DNA of 9,826 nucleotides, from assembly GCA_026985495.1 (NCBI GenBank), contig JALSQJ010000157.1, positions 1 to 9,826 of the forward strand, in the 5' to 3' direction. The translations under genes and the position numbers were made by a program. Below the pieces are notes generated by a model. That model was not told where the DNA came from. It worked only from the letters and a program-made list of their open reading frames with translations, and ran no database searches. Source of the stretch: Campylobacteraceae bacterium. Its GTDB lineage: Bacteria; Campylobacterota; Campylobacteria; Campylobacterales; Sulfurovaceae. Positions 6,784 through 9,826 of this stretch are shown here, in pieces (positions within the stretch are counted from its first letter, which is position 1; every line of letters begins with the position of its first letter).

Positions 6784-7464
6784 CTATTTTTTAGTTTTTT
6801 TCTTTTTAAGTAGTTTTAAAAACTCTTTGGCTGTTATCTCTCTACCACTTACAATAACATGGGTAGCAATTCCACGTTTACAAAGCTCTTTTGTCCCCAT
6901 CCAATAGTCTTGTCCTACAAGCATCTGTTGATACTCTTTTTCAGTTAAAAAGCCCTGTTTTACAATAACATCATGAAAAAATTTTTTTAGATATTTATCA
7001 GTATGGCTAACACGAGCCTTTATCTCTCCACCTTTTCCAATTGCTCCAGATGAATAGTTATGGTACATAAAATCAGAGTAGGGGTAGGCGACACGCTTAT
7101 CTGCCATTGAAAATAGTATCGCTCCCATACTATAACCTTTGTTGTCTAGGTAAGCAGTAGTTCTACCTGGGAACTTCTCTAGCATAATGTTGAAAAATTG
7201 CATACCCTCATTAACAAATCCACCACCAGAGTCAATAATAAATTCAAGAGTATCATGCTCTTTTGCTGATTTAAGTTCATTAAATACTGAATGAAGTCCT
7301 CTTTTAAGTTCAAAAAAACGCCCAATATAGATACGGTAACGGGTATGTTTTGGAGTTATTTCATAAAGGTTTCTCTCTTTGTCTATTACTTTTTTATGTT
7401 CGGCAATTACTTCTGAATAGAGAGTGTGTCTTTCGCTACTAAGCTCTTTTTTTGCACTTGTCAT
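6784..7464 (-). CDS. ClpP/crotonase-fold serine peptidase homologue
   Basis: A 226-residue protein with the ClpP-fold core. The segment DTLEFIIDSGGGFVNEGM (71-88) matches the ClpP strand and oxyanion glycine region. The apparent triad is S112 in KGYSMGAI (compare the ASMGA of ClpP), H135 in FMYHNYSSG, and D186 in GQDYWM before a GIATHVI strand equivalent to the GLVD of ClpP. All three residues are present and in order, so it is probably an active peptidase. It is not the housekeeping ClpP: there is a basic/acidic N-terminal extension of about 45 residues, the handle sequence differs, and the C-terminus is polybasic (six lysines in the last eight residues). No Clp ATPase gene is nearby. AAGGGG lies six bases before the ATG, and its own promoter and palindrome lie upstream. 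It is probably cotranscribed with ybgC. The substrate is unknown; kinship to SppA-like or phage-type ClpP-fold proteases is possible. Confidence 0.75.
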   Translation of the reverse strand: MTSAKKELSSERHTLYSEVIAEHKKVIDKERNLYEITPKHTRYRIYIGRFFELKRGLHSVFNELKSAKEHDTLEFIIDSGGGFVNEGMQFFNIMLEKFPGRTTAYLDNKGYSMGAILFSMADKRVAYPYSDFMYHNYSSGAIGKGGEIKARVSHTDKYLKKFFHDVIVKQGFLTEKEYQQMLVGQDYWMGTKELCKRGIATHVIVSGREITAKEFLKLLKKKKTKK

Positions 7465-7487
7465 TTTTATCCCCTTAAAGTTTATTG

Positions 7488-7502
7488 ATGATATTATATC
7501 AT
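7488..7502. promoter_or_regulatory. Palindrome overlapping the -10 of the ClpP-like gene
   Basis: ATGATA (7488-7493) and TATCAT (7497-7502) form a perfect inverted repeat around TTA. It completely covers the extended -10 element on the minus strand, the classic position for a repressor operator. The AT-only stem with one G-C pair makes an RNA terminator unlikely. AT-rich -10 boxes easily form chance palindromes, so the operator reading is tentative. Confidence 0.35.
7493..7501 (-). promoter_or_regulatory. Extended -10 promoter of the ClpP-like gene
   Basis: TGATATAAT on the minus strand is a perfect extended -10 element in the 60-base gap between the BaiN-type gene and the ClpP-like gene. 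No convincing -35 is present. Predicted transcription start is near 7486, giving a leader of about 22 bases that contains the AAGGGG ribosome-binding site (7471-7476). It would make ClpP-like plus ybgC a separate transcription unit from the ybeY group. Confidence 0.55.
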
Positions 7503-7524
7503 GTTTGAATGAAAAGGAGATAGC

Positions 7525-8763
7525 TTACTTATTTCTACCTGCTAAATACCCACTGGAAAAAGACCATTGAAGATTGTATCCTCCACATGGTCCATCTAGG
7601 TTCATGACCTCTCCACAAAAGAAAAGACCTTCTATTTTTTTACTCTGCATAGTGTTTGGGTCTATCTCTTTAAGTGAGACTCCTCCATGCGTAATCATTG
7701 CTATTTTAAAACCATCATGTCCGTTAATAGTGAGAGGTGTCCATGCTAAAAGGCGTATAAGATTATCACGAACTTTACCAGAGAGTTTTTTAAGTGTAAA
7801 AGTAGGTTCTGCACCACTTAATGAACAGAGTGCTAAAGAGACTGACTCAGGTAAAAGTGTTTTTAATAGGTCTAAAGTAGTTATTTGAGGAGTATTTTTA
7901 ATAAGTTTCTTAAACTGTTGTCGTATCTGCTCTTCGTTCATACCTTTGGTTAGGTTTACTAGAATAGGAACTTCATCAAATTTTGCAAGAAGAGGGGTAA
8001 TTTCACGAGAGAAGTCTAAGACAACTGGACCTCGTATTCCATTTTTAGTAAAGATGAGGTCACCTTTGGCATAGAGTCTCTTATATTTTTTAATATTAAC
8101 TCTCATCTCTACTTTTGCAATAGTATCAGCTCGACACTCTGCACCCCAATCCTCTTTGGTTTTTAGGGGCATCATTGCTGGGTGAAGTTCAGTTATTTTG
8201 TGTCCAACAGACTTGGCAAGTGAGTAGCCGTCACCCTCTGCACCCAATATAGGGTAACCCATTCCACCTGTAGCTATAATAACTTTAGGGGCAAAAAAAC
8301 TCTCTTGTTGGGTTTTTAGACCATGTATAGCTGTTTCATCATGTAGTAACTCTTCTACTCTTTGAGATGTTAAAACCTCTACTTTTAGCCTCTGCATCTC
8401 TTTTTTAAGTCCATTAATAACAGATATAGAGTTATGATCAATAGGAAAAACACGAAATCCATCTGGTGCATGGGTCTCTACCTCTATCTCTTTAAAAAAA
8501 TATTGTAGTGCTTTGTGGTCAAGAGCTTCAAGAGCATGGGACATAAAACGACCCTCTCGTCCGAACTTTGACATAAAATCTTCATTTAAGAGTCTATTTG
8601 TAAGGTTGCAACGTCCTCCACCTGTGGCTTTTAGTTTTGCACCTATTTTAGGAAGTTTCTCTAAGAGCAGAACTTTTTGCTTCTCTCTAGCAGCAGTAAT
8701 GGCTGCCATCATACCTGATGCACCTGCTCCTATGACAATAAGGTCATAGTGGTTCTTAGCCAA
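7525..8763 (-). CDS. BaiN/HI0933-family NAD(P)/FAD-dependent oxidoreductase
   Basis: A 412-residue flavoprotein of the HI0933-like family. The FAD-binding Rossmann motif YDLIVIGAGASGMMAA starts at residue 6 (GxGxxG at 12-17) and ends in VLLLEK (31-36). The family signature TGGGRCNLTN is at 47-56, a second FAD motif IATGGMGYP is near 163-171, and the C-terminal FAD-contact segment GEVMNLDGPCGGYNLQWSFSSG is near 387-408. The family is widespread and mostly uncharacterised in vivo; the bile-acid activity that gave BaiN its name should not be assumed here. The start codon is TTG: an in-frame TAG lies three codons upstream, and the next ATG is inside the Rossmann motif, so TTG is the only sensible start. 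It overlaps the end of the exchanger gene by eight bases and has no good ribosome-binding site, pointing to translational coupling. Confidence 0.88.
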   Translation of the reverse strand: MAKNHYDLIVIGAGASGMMAAITAAREKQKVLLLEKLPKIGAKLKATGGGRCNLTNRLLNEDFMSKFGREGRFMSHALEALDHKALQYFFKEIEVETHAPDGFRVFPIDHNSISVINGLKKEMQRLKVEVLTSQRVEELLHDETAIHGLKTQQESFFAPKVIIATGGMGYPILGAEGDGYSLAKSVGHKITELHPAMMPLKTKEDWGAECRADTIAKVEMRVNIKKYKRLYAKGDLIFTKNGIRGPVVLDFSREITPLLAKFDEVPILVNLTKGMNEEQIRQQFKKLIKNTPQITTLDLLKTLLPESVSLALCSLSGAEPTFTLKKLSGKVRDNLIRLLAWTPLTINGHDGFKIAMITHGGVSLKEIDPNTMQSKKIEGLFFCGEVMNLDGPCGGYNLQWSFSSGYLAGRNK

Positions 8764-9697
8764 GAAGTGCTACTTTATCTTGTAAAAAGAGTGATAAAGC
8801 AATAAGTAGTGCAATACCAGCAGGTTTACTGTAGAGTCTATTAGATGTAATATAGATAAGCATAATAGTTACAGCTGTCATTACTGATAAATCAAAGGCA
8901 TATGAGTGTTGAGTAATATCAATTTCCAATGGATTAATCATGGCAGCACCACCAATAACCATAGTGGTATTAGCAAGGTTTGAACCAATAATATTTCCAA
9001 TTGCCATGGCAACTTTACCTTTTCGTGCAGCCGATATAGATACAATAAGTTCAGGTAGAGAAGTTCCAAAGCTAATTACAACAACAGCAATAAGCCATTC
9101 ACTAACTCCTGCACTTTTAGCAATACTTGATGCTGAATCAATAGCGAAACTTGCACCTAATACAACAAAAACAAAGCCAATTACTAGAAGAGAAATACTT
9201 CGTATCCAAGAGAAGTTCTCTTTTAACTCCTCATCTACTTGTTCAAGCTCTATTCCTTTTGAATCTTGAAGTAGAAAGAGAATATAGGCAAACATGAGCA
9301 TAAAGAGAAGTAGTGCATCAAATTTTCCAATAACTCCATCAATACTCATAAGTAGAAACATGATAACTGGTAAGAGTGCCCAAATGCTATCTTTTGCAAA
9401 AAAATCACGAGTTGGTTTAAATGGTTTTGTAATAAGAAAGATAATACCTAGAACTAAAGATATATTGATAATGTTGCTCCCAACAGCATTGGCAATAGCA
9501 ATTTGAGACTTTCCATCAAGACTTGCTGCCATACTTGCTGCCATTTCAGGTAACGATGTTCCCAATGCAATAAGTGTAGAGCCAATGACAAACTCTGAAA
9601 TATTAAAACGTAGTGCAATACGTTCACTCTGATTTATAATAAAATCAGCACCAAATATCAATGCTCCCATTGCCAAAATAAATATGACAAAATCCAT
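8756..9697 (-). CDS. Calcium/sodium antiporter (CaCA superfamily, YrbG/NCX-like)
   Basis: A 313-residue inner-membrane exchanger with about ten hydrophobic helices and the two inverted alpha-repeats of the CaCA superfamily. Alpha-1 has GTSLPE (46-51) and GSNIINISLVLG (73-84); alpha-2 has GTSLPE (211-216) and GSNLANTTMVIG (238-249). The probable ion-binding glutamates are E51 and E216. Compared with the archaeal exchanger NCX_Mj, the offset is consistent (3 residues) and the position of its D240 is N243 here. An acidic cytoplasmic loop (about 145-161) separates the two halves, as usual. It probably exports Ca2+ in exchange for Na+ or H+; ion preference cannot be read from sequence. The ATG overlaps the ybeY stop by one base (TAATG), with GAGGAG (9703-9708) five bases upstream inside ybeY, so the two are coupled. 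Confidence 0.9.
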   Translation of the reverse strand: MDFVIFILAMGALIFGADFIINQSERIALRFNISEFVIGSTLIALGTSLPEMAASMAASLDGKSQIAIANAVGSNIINISLVLGIIFLITKPFKPTRDFFAKDSIWALLPVIMFLLMSIDGVIGKFDALLLFMLMFAYILFLLQDSKGIELEQVDEELKENFSWIRSISLLVIGFVFVVLGASFAIDSASSIAKSAGVSEWLIAVVVISFGTSLPELIVSISAARKGKVAMAIGNIIGSNLANTTMVIGGAAMINPLEIDITQHSYAFDLSVMTAVTIMLIYITSNRLYSKPAGIALLIALSLFLQDKVALLG

Positions 9698-9826
9698 TAC
9701 TTCTCCTCTGTTCTTACAATTAAACTTTCTGGAAGGTTAAATTTTTCAATAATCAATCGCTCCCTCTCCCTCATCTCTCCACTGTCCGTTTCATGGTCAT
9801 AGCCTAATATATGAAGTAGTCCATGA
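9697..9826 (-). CDS. ybeY: Endoribonuclease YbeY, 3' end only (5' part beyond the window)
   Basis: The last 42 codons of an open frame run in from the right edge and end at TAA (9697-9699). The visible protein starts with [12 protein letters not shown], the zinc-binding HGxLHxxGYDH signature of YbeY, so all three metal-binding histidines are visible. YbeY is a single-strand-specific endoribonuclease needed for 16S rRNA 3'-end maturation and ribosome quality control in the cytoplasm. The signature is followed by the usual charged ERE helix and a short tail of about 20 residues. About 100 N-terminal residues should lie outside the window. The stop overlaps the start of the antiporter gene (TAATG), indicating an operon. 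Confidence 0.93.
   Translation of the reverse strand, partial: HGLLHILGYDHETDSGEMRERERLIIEKFNLPESLIVRTEEK

Noticed and set aside
7574..7888. Plus-strand open frame inside the BaiN-type gene (and a second at 8513-8749)
   Set aside because: Both are antisense to a well-conserved flavoprotein and show no start context or domain.
8940..9506. Two plus-strand open frames opposite the antiporter (8940-9269 and 9294-9506)
   Set aside because: They mirror the membrane helices and alpha-repeats of the real gene; no independent support.
4258..9826. Defence or biosynthetic island
   Set aside because: The minus-strand genes are common chromosomal families with uniform base composition; no integrase, transposase, attachment-site repeat or defence-type domain is visible.

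Overview
This window is AT-rich, gene-dense bacterial chromosome. Low GC, tight gene packing, TATAAT boxes with weak or absent -35 elements, and the gene families present suggest a member of the Campylobacterota (Sulfurovum/Sulfurimonas-like). That placement is an inference from composition and style; no rRNA or other taxonomic marker is present. I see no tRNA, CRISPR array, insertion sequence or prophage gene, and no stretch of more than about 110 bases lacks a gene.

Left part (1-4271, plus strand). Two small perfect inverted repeats and an extended -10 promoter precede a 69-residue DUF433 protein, an antitoxin-type family, with no toxin gene behind it. An APC-family amino-acid/polyamine permease follows after 37 bases. 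A separate sigma70-like promoter (TTCACA, 17 bases, TATAAT) then drives an 850-residue M1 aminopeptidase N with complete catalytic motifs.

Right part (4258-9826, all minus strand, described in transcription order from high to low coordinates). The 3' end of ybeY (16S rRNA maturation endonuclease) enters from the right edge. It overlaps a Na+/Ca2+-exchanger family gene by 1 base, and that gene overlaps a BaiN/HI0933-type flavoprotein with a TTG start by 8 bases. After a 60-base gap with its own promoter and palindrome come a ClpP-fold serine peptidase homologue and a YbgC-type acyl-CoA thioesterase. A hairpin plus extended -10 sits directly before a phosphoglycolate-phosphatase-like HAD hydrolase, which is translationally coupled to an uncharacterised FAD-dependent oxidoreductase. 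The last gene runs tail-to-tail into pepN with a 14-base overlap.

Most genes look like housekeeping: peptide turnover (PepN), rRNA maturation (YbeY), metabolite repair (HAD phosphatase), thioester hydrolysis (YbgC) and ion or amino-acid transport. I found no convincing new multi-gene system. The points most worth a second look are the divergent but catalytically complete ClpP-like protein, the apparently leaderless HAD phosphatase start behind a hairpin, the orphan DUF433 gene beside a two-hairpin element, the A9 tract at the start of the FAD oxidoreductase, and the pattern of three extended -10 promoters that each touch an inverted repeat.
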